Assembly: GCA_900468625.1 (NCBI GenBank) | Contig: UBUL01000024.1 | Location: 124,001 to 188,000, forward strand | Direction: 5' to 3' | DNA: 64,000 nucleotides | From: Hyphomicrobiales bacterium | GTDB lineage: Bacteria; Pseudomonadota; Alphaproteobacteria; Rhizobiales; Rhizobiaceae | Shown: piece by piece, positions 16,403-26,093 of the stretch | Numbering within the stretch: the stretch's first letter is position 1 | Layout: each line of letters starts with the position of its first letter | Made by a program: the position numbers and the translations under genes | Notes under the pieces: generated by a model | Told to the model about the DNA's origin: nothing | Database searches by the model: none | What the model saw: only the letters and a program-made list of their open reading frames with translations

Positions 16403-18625
16403 TCAGGCTGCGTCGCGGCGCGTATCAGGGTCATGCTCCTCACGCCAGCCGGACATCAGGATGATGTGCTCATAGCCGGCCTTCTGAAACTCCGTCATGG
16501 CTGCCATGAACTGGCTTTCGTTGGGCTCGGGCATGGAGAGGATGATTTCCGTATCCTTGCTGCGGGTCAGCCGTGCGACGCCGGAAACCTCCGCCGCGCC
16601 ACACTCCACAAGAACGATGTCATAGGCGGAACCCAGCGCATCTAGTATCAGCGAGAGGCGGTCGGCGCCACGCATGGCGCGGGCAAGGTCGCTCGTGCCC
16701 TGCGGCACGAGATGGGCATCCGACAGGCGATCCGGATGGATCGTATCGGCAAAGGCAGCTTCGCCGCACAGCAGATCCGTCACGCCGGCCAGCTCGCCGT
16801 GTTCGGCCATAAGCCTCGAGGGACATCCGGTGCCGGTCATATCCACCAGCACGATGCGGCTTCCCGCATCGGCGACGGTCCGCGCAAGCATGACCGTTGC
16901 TGTAGAGCCATTGTCACCGGTCGGAGATATGGCGATCGCAAGCCGCGAACCGCTGTCGATCAGATAATCGGCGACGGACTGGATGGAGAAGTCCTCCTCT
17001 TCCTCCGTCGCCTGAGCCGCTTCCTTGAGTTCGTGCTGCGGAACGCTTGCAGCAGTCGCGACATGAACCGGGACGTCCTCTGCAGGGACCGAGAGCATAC
17101 TTGCGGGCACCTCCCTGTTTCCGGCTCTGGCAACGGCCCGCAGCGGGGCCGGCTCGTCAAAGGTGGGCTGAGCTTGCTCCGATGCCTCCTGCACGGCGGC
17201 ATCCTCCTTGCGAACAGTGCCGACCGGCCGCAATGCACGGCCGCTGAACAGCTCCGCAAGCATGATGACGATGGCCGTCAGGATGAAGGTCGCCAAGGTT
17301 GCAACGACGACAATGGGGCCGACCTTCGGAAAGGACGGATCGACCGGCTCGACCGCCGTCGAAACGACGCGGGCGTCGGCGGGGCTGGAATTCTTATCCA
17401 CGCGAGAGGCTGCCTCGCGATAGCGGGCAAGATAGGTTTCAAGCAACTGCCGCTCGGCGGCCGCTTCCCGCTCCAGCGCGTTCAGACCGACCTCATCCTC
17501 CCCTGCCCTGGCGCTGTCGGCCTTCAAGGTGTTCGACTGAGCCAACAGCTGCTGCTCGCGCAGTTGAGCCACCTTCGCCTCGTTCTCGATGCTTGCCAGA
17601 ATCCTCTGGGTCTCGCGATTGATCTGCTGCCGGATATCGGCGAGCTGCGCCCGCAAGCTCTTCAAGCGCGGGTGTCCGTCCATCAGCGTCGTGGAGAGGT
17701 CGGATATCTGCGACTCCAGGCTCGACTCCGTCGCCTTCAGCCGCTGAATGGTCTGCGATCCGGAGACATCGCTGAGCGTGTCGGTGGAGCGACCGCTCGA
17801 CAGCGCGCCGCGCACCGCTTGCGCCCGTGCCTCGGCATTGGCCCTGTCACCCCGCACCTGTGCCAGCTGCGTTGAAATGTCGGCAAGCTGCTGGGTGGCG
17901 AAATTATTGTTCTGGCTGGTCTGAAGCAGTCCGTTGGCGGAGCGGTAGTCCGCGATCTTCTTTTCGGCCTCGCTGACTTTATCGCGCAGCCTTGCGATCT
18001 CCGGTTCCAGCCAGCGCGTCGCCTCGCTGTTGGAATCGAGCTTGGCGCCGCTCTGCATCGACAGATAGACCTGCGCCATCGCATTCGGCACGCTAGCCGC
18101 AAGACCGGGATCACGGGAGGTGAAGCTTATGCCGATCACGCGCGAGGTATTGATCTGGTAAACCTGCAGCCGGGTATTGAAAGCGTCCAGCATTCGCTCT
18201 TCCGGTGCCTTATCGGCCGCAGCCCGCTTCAGGTGCAGCTTGACGAGAATGTCGGAAAGTGCGGAGCCGTTGCTGCCGGACGCAAACTCCGGGCGGTCGT
18301 AGAGCTTGAGATTGGTGATGACCTGTTTGACCAGATCGGCCGACTGCAGAATCTGAACCTGGCTGGCGATATTGAGCTCATCCAACAAGGGGCCGGCACT
18401 GGAATCATTGCCCGATGTCGTCGTCGCAAAGGCCGGAGCGCGCTGCTCTATTAGAATGCGAGCCTCGCTGCGGTATTCCGGCGAGATGACCTTGGCGATC
18501 ACGAACGCGGCGCAGGCGCCTGCCAGCGTGATCGCGATGACGCGCACCCGCCGCCGCCACACGGCGCGGAAGAGCTGAGCGAGATCGATGTCCACATCCT
18601 GCTGGGTATTGTTGACCGCGGACAT
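16403..18625 (-). CDS. Wzz/ExoP-like polysaccharide co-polymerase with degenerate kinase domain
   Basis: This 740-residue protein controls polysaccharide chain length. It has a cytoplasmic N-terminus, a first helix near residues 30-50 and the Wzz domain. A long coiled-coil region at about 200-400 contains the GNVR-type region, and a second helix lies near 430-455. The C-terminal domain has the fold of a bacterial tyrosine kinase, but its P-loop reads SPTGDNGSTATVML instead of a GxGKS/T loop. The second Walker motif reads IVLVDMTGTG, and no tyrosine cluster ends the protein (HDPDTRRDAA). It is probably kinase-inactive. It is divergent from the Wza-like gene. Confidence 0.9.
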   Translation of the reverse strand: MSAVNNTQQDVDIDLAQLFRAVWRRRVRVIAITLAGACAAFVIAKVISPEYRSEARILIEQRAPAFATTTSGNDSSAGPLLDELNIASQVQILQSADLVKQVITNLKLYDRPEFASGSNGSALSDILVKLHLKRAAADKAPEERMLDAFNTRLQVYQINTSRVIGISFTSRDPGLAASVPNAMAQVYLSMQSGAKLDSNSEATRWLEPEIARLRDKVSEAEKKIADYRSANGLLQTSQNNNFATQQLADISTQLAQVRGDRANAEARAQAVRGALSSGRSTDTLSDVSGSQTIQRLKATESSLESQISDLSTTLMDGHPRLKSLRAQLADIRQQINRETQRILASIENEAKVAQLREQQLLAQSNTLKADSARAGEDEVGLNALEREAAAERQLLETYLARYREAASRVDKNSSPADARVVSTAVEPVDPSFPKVGPIVVVATLATFILTAIVIMLAELFSGRALRPVGTVRKEDAAVQEASEQAQPTFDEPAPLRAVARAGNREVPASMLSVPAEDVPVHVATAASVPQHELKEAAQATEEEEDFSIQSVADYLIDSGSRLAIAISPTGDNGSTATVMLARTVADAGSRIVLVDMTGTGCPSRLMAEHGELAGVTDLLCGEAAFADTIHPDRLSDAHLVPQGTSDLARAMRGADRLSLILDALGSAYDIVLVECGAAEVSGVARLTRSKDTEIILSMPEPNESQFMAAMTEFQKAGYEHIILMSGWREEHDPDTRRDAA

Positions 18626-18689
18626 ATGCAAAAACTCCGTAATAGAAAGCCAAAATTAAACGTAAACGACTAGGGTAACCCAAGCGTTA

Positions 18690-18710
18690 ATAGTATTTCG
18701 CCGATACTAT
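18690..18710. promoter_or_regulatory. Operator-like palindrome between divergent exopolysaccharide genes
   Basis: ATAGTAT and ATACTAT are a perfect 7-bp inverted repeat with a 7-base spacer (TTCGCCG), in the 194-base region between the divergent co-polymerase and export genes. Spacing fits a dimeric regulator. A second short palindrome (CCGTTA-ACCC-TAACGG) lies at 18760-18775. No regulator is identified. Confidence 0.4.
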
Positions 18711-18819
18711 GTTTAGCGTCTCTAATTTTTTGCCGGAATTTTCCTTTGCTCTTTACCGGCCGTTAACCCTAACGGATTGATAACGACGGCAGTGATTTTC
18801 CCTTTCCAAAGAGCGCGAA

Positions 18820-19395
18820 ATGCCCTTCGCAAAGCCAAAGATTGTCCTGGCGCTTGGCATGGCCGCCGTGAGCGTCGCGCTTGCCGGCTGCAATACCTAT
18901 CAGCCTGCGCCGAAAGCCTTCAATGAGGCCACGATCCAGCCTTATGCGCTGGATAGCGGCGATCGGCTCCGGGTTACGGTATTCGACCAGCCGGGATTGA
19001 CGAATACCTATACCGTCGACCAGGCCGGCTATATTGCCTTCCCGCTGATTGGCCAGGTCGCCGCCCGCGGCCGAACCTTGCAGCAACTCTCCGGCCAGAT
19101 CGCGCAGAAACTCCGGCAGGGCTACATTCGCGATCCGGACGTTACCATCGACATCGATCGCTATCGTTCGGTCTACATCATGGGCGAGGTCGGTCAGCCG
19201 GGCCAATATTCTTATGTTCCCGGCATGACTATTCAAAATGCCATCGCAGTCGCAGGCGGCTTCACCAGCCGAGCCAACCAGGCCAATGCCGACGTCACCC
19301 GCAAGATCAACGGTCATGTCATGACCGGACGGGTCGGCATTTCGGATCCCGTGCTGGCAGGCGACACTATTTATGTCAGAGAGCGGTTGTTCTAA
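18820..19395 (+). CDS. Wza/ExoF-like polysaccharide export lipoprotein
   Basis: The 191-residue product has a lipoprotein signal with lipobox LAGC (residues 21-24), then a Poly_export domain (YALDSGDRLRVTVFDQPGL), and a SLBB-like domain (VYIMGEVGQPGQYSYVPG). The arrangement is that of short outer-membrane polysaccharide export proteins. It would form the channel partner of the divergently encoded co-polymerase. Nine bases separate it from the glycosyltransferase downstream, so it leads a five-gene operon. Confidence 0.92.
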   Translation: MPFAKPKIVLALGMAAVSVALAGCNTYQPAPKAFNEATIQPYALDSGDRLRVTVFDQPGLTNTYTVDQAGYIAFPLIGQVAARGRTLQQLSGQIAQKLRQGYIRDPDVTIDIDRYRSVYIMGEVGQPGQYSYVPGMTIQNAIAVAGGFTSRANQANADVTRKINGHVMTGRVGISDPVLAGDTIYVRERLF

Positions 19396-19404
19396 AGCCC
19401 GCTC

Positions 19405-20550
19405 ATGGTCAGACCGCTAAAAATCCTCCACTGCTTCAGATCCCCGGTTGGTGGAATTTTCCGCCACGTCCGCGATTTGGCAGAGGAGCAAAGCAAAGCC
19501 GGACACGAAGTCGGCATACTCTGCGACAGTCTGACCGGCGGCGAGCATGAGGACCGCTTGTTCGACGACATCGCGCCCTTTTTGACTCTAGGCGTCATTC
19601 GCATACCGATCCGGCGGCAAATCAGTCTTTCGGATGCTGCCACGCTCTGGGGCGGGTACAAAAAAATCAAGAGTTTGCGGCCGGACGTGCTGCATGGGCA
19701 TGGCGCCAAAGGCGGCCTGCTTGCACGCGTTCTCGGCTCGATGCTGCGGGTCAACAGGTATCGCGTAGCCCGCCTTTATACTGCGCATGGCGGCAGCCTG
19801 CACTTTCCTCGCGCTTCGCTGCAAGGCATGCTGGTGCACAGCCTCGAACGCATGCTGGAATTTCTGACCGACGGGCTGATCTTCATCTGCGATTTCGAAC
19901 GCCGCACCTATGAAAGAAAGATCGGCAAACCCCGAACCCGTTCGGTGATGATCTACAACGGTATCAGCGAAAGGGACTTTCGCGATGTACCGACGCGATC
20001 CGACTCCGTGCATTTCGTCTATATCGGCATGCTGCGGGACCTGAAGGGTCCCGATCTGTTTGTGGACGCTTTCGCCAAAACGGAACGGCGGGCCGGCAGG
20101 CCGCTCTCTGCATTGATGATCGGCGACGGTCCAGACAAGGACAAATACCATCGAATGATGATTGAACGGGGCCTCGGCCACCGCATCGGCATGCTGCCGG
20201 CCATGCGCGTACACGAAGCTTTCGCCGTTTCGCAAAATGTCGTCGTTCCCTCACGCGCCGAAGCGATGCCCTATATCGTCCTGGAGGCGCTCGCGGCCGG
20301 AAAGACCGTCATCGCCTCGCGGGTCGGCGGCATCCCGGAAGCGCTCGGCGAAAACAGCGCGGCGCTCGCCAGACCGGACGATGCCGATGATCTCTCGCGC
20401 ATCATGGCCGAAGCGATCGCGGAGCCGCAATGGGGACTTCGCAACATGCCCGATATTGGTGCAATCCGATCGAATTTTTCCGCCTCGCTCATGGCCCGGG
20501 ATACTTTGCACCTGTATCAAAATATACTTGGCCTGGACGCAGACGGTTAG
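19405..20550 (+). CDS. GT4-family glycosyltransferase
   Basis: This 381-residue protein has the GT-B fold. The N-terminal half begins KILHCFRSPVGGIFRHVRDL and contains DVLHGHGAKGGLLARVLG; the C-terminal half holds YIGMLRDLKGPDLFVDAF, LMIGDGPDKDKY and the donor-binding EX7E region in SRAEAMPYIVLEALAAGK. It should transfer a sugar to a lipid-linked repeat unit on the cytoplasmic face of the membrane. It is second in the exopolysaccharide operon. The related glycosyltransferase at 22482 has the same opening and may have arisen by duplication. Confidence 0.92.
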   Translation: MVRPLKILHCFRSPVGGIFRHVRDLAEEQSKAGHEVGILCDSLTGGEHEDRLFDDIAPFLTLGVIRIPIRRQISLSDAATLWGGYKKIKSLRPDVLHGHGAKGGLLARVLGSMLRVNRYRVARLYTAHGGSLHFPRASLQGMLVHSLERMLEFLTDGLIFICDFERRTYERKIGKPRTRSVMIYNGISERDFRDVPTRSDSVHFVYIGMLRDLKGPDLFVDAFAKTERRAGRPLSALMIGDGPDKDKYHRMMIERGLGHRIGMLPAMRVHEAFAVSQNVVVPSRAEAMPYIVLEALAAGKTVIASRVGGIPEALGENSAALARPDDADDLSRIMAEAIAEPQWGLRNMPDIGAIRSNFSASLMARDTLHLYQNILGLDADG

Positions 20551-20626
20551 AATACAAGCAAGTGTTGTAAGTGTTTCTTAGCTGATTTCTGTTAGGCAAT
20601 TTCCGGTAACGACCGGATAAATTGCC

Positions 20627-22183
20627 ATGAACACCAAAGAAAAGTCCGAGCAATTTAACTTGGACAGTATCCGCAAGCAGGTTTCGGAAATCCGCACCCG
20701 CGGTGTCGAAGAGACCAGCGGCGCTCACCTCAACGGCGTAAACGCCTATGCCCGGCAAATCGCCGACCAGTTTCGCGAAACGAACCAGTCGCCGGCGATC
20801 ATCATAGGGCAATACCGGCTGTTTGAATTTCTGTCGCTGCTTGCATTCGGGCTTGCGATCCTGTTCCTCGGAACGGCGGGCAATCACCCGTTCCTGGCAA
20901 AAGCGGTCGTGACCTGCGCGCTCAGCGGTCTGGCGGTCGTGTTCCTGCAGATCGCCGATGCCTATCAGATACCGGTATTGCGCTCGCCGCATCGCTTCCT
21001 GCACCGGATTCTCGGATCGTGGGCAGCCGCCTTCGCGGTCATGACTGTCGCTCTTGTCCCGTTCGACATCAACGATATCTATTCCGTCCACCTCCTCGGC
21101 GTCTGGCTTGCTGCGGGGGCGGCTTTCCTCCTCATCGCCCGTCTGCTCTTCGCCTATGGCATCCGCCACTGGGCTCGCAACGGTACGATGGAAAGACGCG
21201 CCGTGATCGTCGGAGGCGGCGAGCCGGCCAAGGAACTCATCCGCGCGCTCGAACATCAGCCGGACAACGATATCCGCGTCTGCGGCATCTTCGACGATCG
21301 CGGCGAAAAGCGCTCCCCCATCATGGTGGCGGGCTATCCGAAACTCGGTACGGTCGCGGAACTGGTCGAGTTCGCCCGGCTGGTGCGCATCGACATGCTG
21401 ATCATAGCACTGCCGATCAGCGCAGAAGACCGTATCCTGCAACTGCTCAAGATGCTGTGGGTGCTGCCCGCCGATATTCGTCTGGCGGCGCATGCCAACA
21501 AGCTGCGCTTCCGGCCCCGCGCCTATTCCCATGTGGGCGCCGTGCCGATGCTCGACATCTTCAACAAGCCGATCCGGGACTGGGATGGTGTCGCCAAGCG
21601 CATCTTCGACGTCTTCTTCAGCCTGGTCGCGCTTTCCCTGCTCTGGCCGATCATGCTCGGAGCGGCCATTGCCGTGAAGGCGACCTCGAAAGGGCCGGTC
21701 TTCTTCATGCAGAAGCGGCACGGCTTCAACAACGAGATCATCAACGTCTTCAAGTTCCGCTCGATGTACACGCATATGAGCGATCCATCGGCGCGTAACG
21801 CCGTGACCAAGAACGACCCGCGCGTCACGCCTGTCGGGCGCTTCATCCGCAAGACGTCGATCGATGAACTGCCGCAGCTTTTCAATGTGCTGCTCGGCAA
21901 CCTTTCGCTCGTCGGCCCGCGACCGCATGCGGTGCTTGCGGCCAGCCATAACCGCACCTATGCCGATGTGGTCGAGGGCTATTTCGCGCGCCATCGCGTG
22001 AAGCCCGGCGTGACCGGCTGGGCGCAGATCAACGGCTGGCGCGGCGAGATCGACAGCGACGACAAGATCAAGTTCCGCACGGCCTATGACCTTTACTACA
22101 TCGAGAACTGGTCGCTGCTCTTCGATCTGAAGATCCTCTTCCTGACGCCTTTCCGTCTGCTCAATACGGAAAATGCCTATTGA
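20627..22183 (+). CDS. Undecaprenyl-phosphate sugar phosphotransferase (WcaJ/ExoY type)
   Basis: This 518-residue initiating enzyme transfers a hexose-1-phosphate, probably glucose or galactose, to undecaprenyl phosphate. Residues 60-170 hold membrane helices, followed by a CoA_binding_3-like Rossmann segment (RRAVIVGGGEPAKELIRAL). The C-terminal catalytic domain has KRIFDVFFSLVALSLLWP, VFKFRSMYTH, RKTSIDELPQLFNVLLGNLS and LVGPRPHAV, all hallmarks of the bac_transf family. It is third in the operon and would start each repeat unit. Confidence 0.94.
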   Translation: MNTKEKSEQFNLDSIRKQVSEIRTRGVEETSGAHLNGVNAYARQIADQFRETNQSPAIIIGQYRLFEFLSLLAFGLAILFLGTAGNHPFLAKAVVTCALSGLAVVFLQIADAYQIPVLRSPHRFLHRILGSWAAAFAVMTVALVPFDINDIYSVHLLGVWLAAGAAFLLIARLLFAYGIRHWARNGTMERRAVIVGGGEPAKELIRALEHQPDNDIRVCGIFDDRGEKRSPIMVAGYPKLGTVAELVEFARLVRIDMLIIALPISAEDRILQLLKMLWVLPADIRLAAHANKLRFRPRAYSHVGAVPMLDIFNKPIRDWDGVAKRIFDVFFSLVALSLLWPIMLGAAIAVKATSKGPVFFMQKRHGFNNEIINVFKFRSMYTHMSDPSARNAVTKNDPRVTPVGRFIRKTSIDELPQLFNVLLGNLSLVGPRPHAVLAASHNRTYADVVEGYFARHRVKPGVTGWAQINGWRGEIDSDDKIKFRTAYDLYYIENWSLLFDLKILFLTPFRLLNTENAY

Positions 22184-22485
22184 GCGCGATCGACCTTTCA
22201 TTGCCTCGCGTCGCGCGACCGCAGCTTGCCACCATGCGGCTGCTCGGCACCGCGCGCGTCGCCATCGGCGTGTTCCTGTCCGGATTCCGCAGCCTGCTGC
22301 GCGAGCGGCCCGCGCAGCCTGTCGTCATGATCGCCTGGATCGTCATTCTCGGTCACCTCGGCATCGGCAATGTCATCGATACCGACCATTGGCGCCATCT
22401 CTACATGCTCGTCGGCATCGTCTGGGGCTGCGGCGCACTTGAGCAAAAGTATCAGCGTAGCTTGAGCGGAAGGGAAGCGCCGTGA
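22180..22485 (+). CDS. Small membrane protein in the exopolysaccharide operon
   Basis: The 101-residue product has one or two hydrophobic segments (PVVMIAWIVILGHLGIGNVI and LYMLVGIVWGCGALE). It begins at TTG overlapping the preceding stop (TTGA) and its own stop overlaps the next start (GTGA), so it is translationally coupled on both sides. That coupling is the main argument that it is real. No family was recognised. An internal ATG at codon 19 is an alternative start. Confidence 0.75.
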   Translation: MSAIDLSLPRVARPQLATMRLLGTARVAIGVFLSGFRSLLRERPAQPVVMIAWIVILGHLGIGNVIDTDHWRHLYMLVGIVWGCGALEQKYQRSLSGREAP

Positions 22486-23717
22486 ATATTCGCACCAGCA
22501 TCAGACGCCTGTCGCTGCTGCAGGTTCTCGAGCCGAGCGGCGGCGGCTCCGGGCGGCATTTTCTCGATCTGTGCCGGGCCATGCAGCATCGCGGCCATTC
22601 GGTGACCGCCGTCTACTCGCCGGTGCGTGCGGAGCCGGCCTTCGTCGCCGAACTGGAGCGGATCGGCCTCGACAATGTCGTTCCGCTCGCCATGCGGCGC
22701 GCTCCAGGTCCCTGGGACCTGTCGGCATGGTGGCATTTGCGCAAGATCGCTGCGGCGCACGGGCCGTTCGATCTGATCCACGGTCATAGCTCCAAGGCCG
22801 GCGCCCTGACACGGCTGCGGCTGCCGGGCCGCCATATTCCGATTCTTTACACTCCACATGCCTTTCGGACCATGGATCCGACGCTCGGCACCAAGGGACG
22901 CTTGATCTACGGCGGCATCGAGCGCTTTCTCGGCAGCTGGCTGACGGACCGCGTGGTCTGCGTTTCGCAGGATGAATACAATCATGCGCTGTCGCTCGGC
23001 ATTCCCAGGGCGCGCCTGCGTGTCGTCGTCAACGGCGTCAGGACGCCGCCTGCGAGCCAGCGCGCAGCCATCCGGAAACGATATGACATTCCGCAGGATG
23101 CGCTCCTCTTCGGTTTCGTCGGCCGGATGACAAAGCAAAAGGCGCCGGAGCGCCTCGTTGCGGCCTTTGTGCGGGTGGCTGCGGAATTGCCGCAGGCTCA
23201 TCTGCTGATGATCGGCATCGGTGAGTTGGCAGATACCATTCGAAACATGATCAAGGGCTCCGGTCTCGAACACCGCGTCCGGCTTGACGGTGGCGTGCCG
23301 GGTGCGACTGCCATCGATGCCTTCGACGCGGTCGTCATGCCGAGCCGCTACGAAGCGATGTCCTATGTGATGCTGGAGGCGGCCGCCGCCGGCAAACCGC
23401 TCCTGCTGACGGATGTCGGTGGCGCGCGCACGGTGCTGGAACACGGCAAGAACGGTTACATTATCCCGAACAGCGACGATCCGGCAGCGCTGGCTTCCGC
23501 GATGGTGCGCCTTGCCGATCCGACGGTGCTTGCAAGTTTTGCCATCGAAGCACGCCGCCGCAAGGACGGCTATACGCTGGCAGGCATGGCCGATGCGACC
23601 GAGAAAATCTACCATGACCTGCTCGGCTATCCCGCGCCGGCTCCGCTGGAGCTGGTCGCAAACAACATGTTGCGCGAGGCGATCGAGGACCACCGAAGAA
23701 GCGCGGCCGCCTATTAA
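22482..23717 (+). CDS. GT4-family glycosyltransferase
   Basis: This 411-residue GT-B enzyme starts at GTG, overlapping the previous stop. It opens with LSLLQVLEPSGGGSGRHFLD, then FDLIHGHSSKAGALTRLRLPG; the C-terminal domain holds FGFVGRMTKQKAPERLV and the donor site PSRYEAMSYVMLEAAAAGK followed by DVGGARTVLEHGKNG. It is the last gene of the operon that starts at the Wza-like gene and should add another sugar to the repeat unit. Confidence 0.92.
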   Translation: MNIRTSIRRLSLLQVLEPSGGGSGRHFLDLCRAMQHRGHSVTAVYSPVRAEPAFVAELERIGLDNVVPLAMRRAPGPWDLSAWWHLRKIAAAHGPFDLIHGHSSKAGALTRLRLPGRHIPILYTPHAFRTMDPTLGTKGRLIYGGIERFLGSWLTDRVVCVSQDEYNHALSLGIPRARLRVVVNGVRTPPASQRAAIRKRYDIPQDALLFGFVGRMTKQKAPERLVAAFVRVAAELPQAHLLMIGIGELADTIRNMIKGSGLEHRVRLDGGVPGATAIDAFDAVVMPSRYEAMSYVMLEAAAAGKPLLLTDVGGARTVLEHGKNGYIIPNSDDPAALASAMVRLADPTVLASFAIEARRRKDGYTLAGMADATEKIYHDLLGYPAPAPLELVANNMLREAIEDHRRSAAAY

Positions 23718-23885
23718 GGGCAGCGGCAATCTTTCAGATGCGCTTCCTTAGCTTCGGGCGCTTGATTTCGGGCACGTCGTTCCCACAAAACCGCCACGGA
23801 CCTTTGCGTGGCATGCTCTCGCTTCGCGCGCGATTTTTATCCGAAATCGGTTCCGCTTTTTGGGCTGATGAGATAAAGTTAACCC

Positions 23886-24176
23886 ATGATCACTTCAGCA
23901 CAATTACGTGGCGCGCGGGCCATGCTCGGATTGACGACAGAAACGCTTGCCAGCGAGAGCAGGCTTCCGGTTGCGACGATCGAAGCGCTGGAAACAGAGG
24001 GCGGTTCGACCGATATCAAGGCGCTTGCCGCTCTTCGCTCCGTCCTCGAAAACCACGGCGTACTTTTCCTCGCCGGCGGCAGCGACGGGATGGGTGGCGC
24101 CGGCATACGCTTCAAGCATTGGTCTGACGATGACGGCATCCGGCCGGAAAACCTGAATGCCACCAATGATGATTGA
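23886..24176 (+). CDS. XRE-family small DNA-binding protein
   Basis: The 96-residue product is a single helix-turn-helix domain: ITSAQLRGARAMLGLTTETL, then SESRLPVATIEALETEGG as turn and recognition helix, then ALAALRSVLENHGVLFLAG. The tail is short and acidic. This fits the one-domain transcriptional regulators common in Rhizobiales. Its targets are unknown; the exopolysaccharide operon ends 170 bases upstream. Confidence 0.85.
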   Translation: MITSAQLRGARAMLGLTTETLASESRLPVATIEALETEGGSTDIKALAALRSVLENHGVLFLAGGSDGMGGAGIRFKHWSDDDGIRPENLNATNDD

Positions 24177-24300
24177 CGGCCAAGGCAGGTTGCGGTTTCC
24201 AGAACGATTCAGCTTTTCACGAAGTCTCTGAACCGCTCTGTCTCTTTGTTTCTCGCAATTCCGGACGGCAAGACCGCTGCACGGTTTTGCGCGGCCTCCC

Positions 24301-25311
24301 TTAGGCTGCAAGCTTCCAGCTTTTGACAAGCTCTTCGGGCGCCGAAAGGGCTGCCGGCAGGATATAGCGTTCAGTGTTGTTGGCCGGTTCCCAGCCCTCG
24401 ACGATAGGGCCGACGGGCAGGCCATGTCCGAAGTCGTTCAGCGTTACCAGCTCGAGAATCATGTGGCCATAGTCGTCGCGCCATTCGCGCCGCTCGCCGC
24501 CCTCGAAGAGACGCAGCCGACCCTTGATGCGCGGACGCTCGCGTGCGGCAAGCCATTGCGCAACGGATGCCTCCGCATTGGCGAAGGATACCACCTCATC
24601 GGCATCGCCATGCCAGATGGAGACGACCGGAAAGCGTGCGGCTTCGGGGGAAACTTCGCGAACAAGGTCGCCCCATTTTTCGGCAGGACGGCTTGAGCCG
24701 CGTTTCATGACGTCAAGCGCCGACATGGCGTCGCGGGCGGCGCCGAAAGGCAGGCCGCCGATGACGGCGCCTGCGGCAAACAGTTCTGGATAGGTCACAA
24801 GCAGTGCAGCCGCCATGGCGCCGCCGGCCGACAGGCCCATCACAAAAATCCTGCTATGGTCAATCGTATGCAGCCGGCAGCTGAAATCGATCATTTCGCG
24901 AATGGAACCGAGCTCGCCGCGGTCGCGCGTCACCAGGCTCGGGCGAAACCAGTTGAAACAGAGATTTGGATTGTTCGATGCGTTCTGCTCTGCATAAAGC
25001 ACGGCAAATCCATGCTGACGGGCAAGTGCGGTCCAGCCGCTGGCGCGATCGAAATCCTCGGCATTCTGGTGACAGCCGTGCAGAACGACGACCAACGGCA
25101 TCGGGCCTTTCACGCCCGGCGGTACATATTCCAGCATGCGCAGACCGCCGGGATTGCGGCCGAACCACAAAACATCCGTCAGCCGCTGCGACGACGGACG
25201 CGTGGAAACGCGGCGGCGCGACGGCTGCGTCATCGGAAACTTGAGCTGGGGCAGCTCGACGGAATCGACAAGCAGGCGGCGAAGCCGGCTCGGAACTTTA
25301 AAATTCATCAT
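24301..25311 (-). CDS. PHB depolymerase-family esterase
   Basis: This 336-residue alpha/beta hydrolase matches the esterase_PHB family. The oxyanion region is PLVVVLHGCHQNAEDFDR; the nucleophile is in FVMGLSAGGAMAAALL; the aspartate in SIWHGDADEVV; and the histidine in DFGHGLPVG. No signal peptide is evident, although the basic start with RRR could hide a Tat-like signal. It may degrade intracellular polyhydroxybutyrate or a related ester. A second ATG at 25308 is the better spaced start. Confidence 0.88.
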   Translation of the reverse strand: MMNFKVPSRLRRLLVDSVELPQLKFPMTQPSRRRVSTRPSSQRLTDVLWFGRNPGGLRMLEYVPPGVKGPMPLVVVLHGCHQNAEDFDRASGWTALARQHGFAVLYAEQNASNNPNLCFNWFRPSLVTRDRGELGSIREMIDFSCRLHTIDHSRIFVMGLSAGGAMAAALLVTYPELFAAGAVIGGLPFGAARDAMSALDVMKRGSSRPAEKWGDLVREVSPEAARFPVVSIWHGDADEVVSFANAEASVAQWLAARERPRIKGRLRLFEGGERREWRDDYGHMILELVTLNDFGHGLPVGPIVEGWEPANNTERYILPAALSAPEELVKSWKLAA

Positions 25312-25534
25312 GGACCTTTCTATCCACGCCAGCCGCGGTCTGCTTTACCTTCGCTGCGGGCAGGCGCGCACTGCTCCTTTGCAGAATCAGTGACATCAAG
25401 ACATCGAATCCCTTTGTGCAGCGCAGCATATATAGGAAGGCCCGTTCGCTGCGAACAGGCACAAAGCATCATTGCTGCTATGTGAAATCAGCTTAAATCG
25501 ATTAGATTTTCGGCTGCAAAAAAACGCACCTGCG

Positions 25535-25747
25535 TCAGAAATAAGCCCGTGCAAGCGCAAGGAGTTTCGCGTCGTCCTTCACACCCTGGCGATAAAGCTG
25601 GATGATCAATGCACCGAGACGTTCAGCTTCAGGGCCGCGAGGATTCATGCCCCGATCTTTGCAAATCATATCCAACACCTTTTCAAGGCGATCCAGATCG
25701 TCTGAAAATAAGGGCAGATCTCTTGGATGGATAGGAGTTTCCAGCAT
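25535..25747 (-). CDS. Conserved hypothetical small protein
   Basis: The 70-residue product (MLETPIHPRDLPLFSDDLDR to LLALARAYF) is predicted helical, soluble and acidic. The composition and codon choice are those of a real rhizobial gene, with no signal peptide or known domain. It stands alone between the esterase gene and a secreted-protein gene. Confidence 0.7.
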   Translation of the reverse strand: MLETPIHPRDLPLFSDDLDRLEKVLDMICKDRGMNPRGPEAERLGALIIQLYRQGVKDDAKLLALARAYF

Positions 25748-26093
25748 TTGCGCGTCTCGTCATCCGTCGGCCAGAAGCACGCATCACATCGTCGGCACCC
25801 GATGTATGCCCGACGACTTCGATCGAGACTATGCGCTCTGTGCACAGGCTTGGCAAGGAAGCATTTTGGCCACCATCGCGACAGGCAATTCCGGGAAGTG
25901 CACGGTTCTCCGTCGGGAATTGCGCGAAATTAAAGGATAGAGCTTTTTTGCGATTCGAAGAAAGCAGAAAGGCTCTATTTTATCTCCAATTCGCAAATCC
26001 TGCGGCAAATCGTGCCAAGCGTACAATTTTAAGTTAGCCCATCACCAAGCCTTCATTCCTATCTGCGACAAGCAGGAAAATGGAGGCACGACG
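25748..26093. other. Intergenic region
   Basis: These 346 bases hold no convincing gene. One plus-strand frame ends in a 44-codon open stretch (about 25806-25940) without a ribosome-binding site. A GGAGG just before 26094 serves the downstream secreted-protein gene. Confidence 0.5.

Noticed and set aside
25806-25940. 44-codon plus-strand frame before the secreted protein gene
   Set aside because: It lacks a ribosome-binding site and any sign of conservation that can be read from one sequence.
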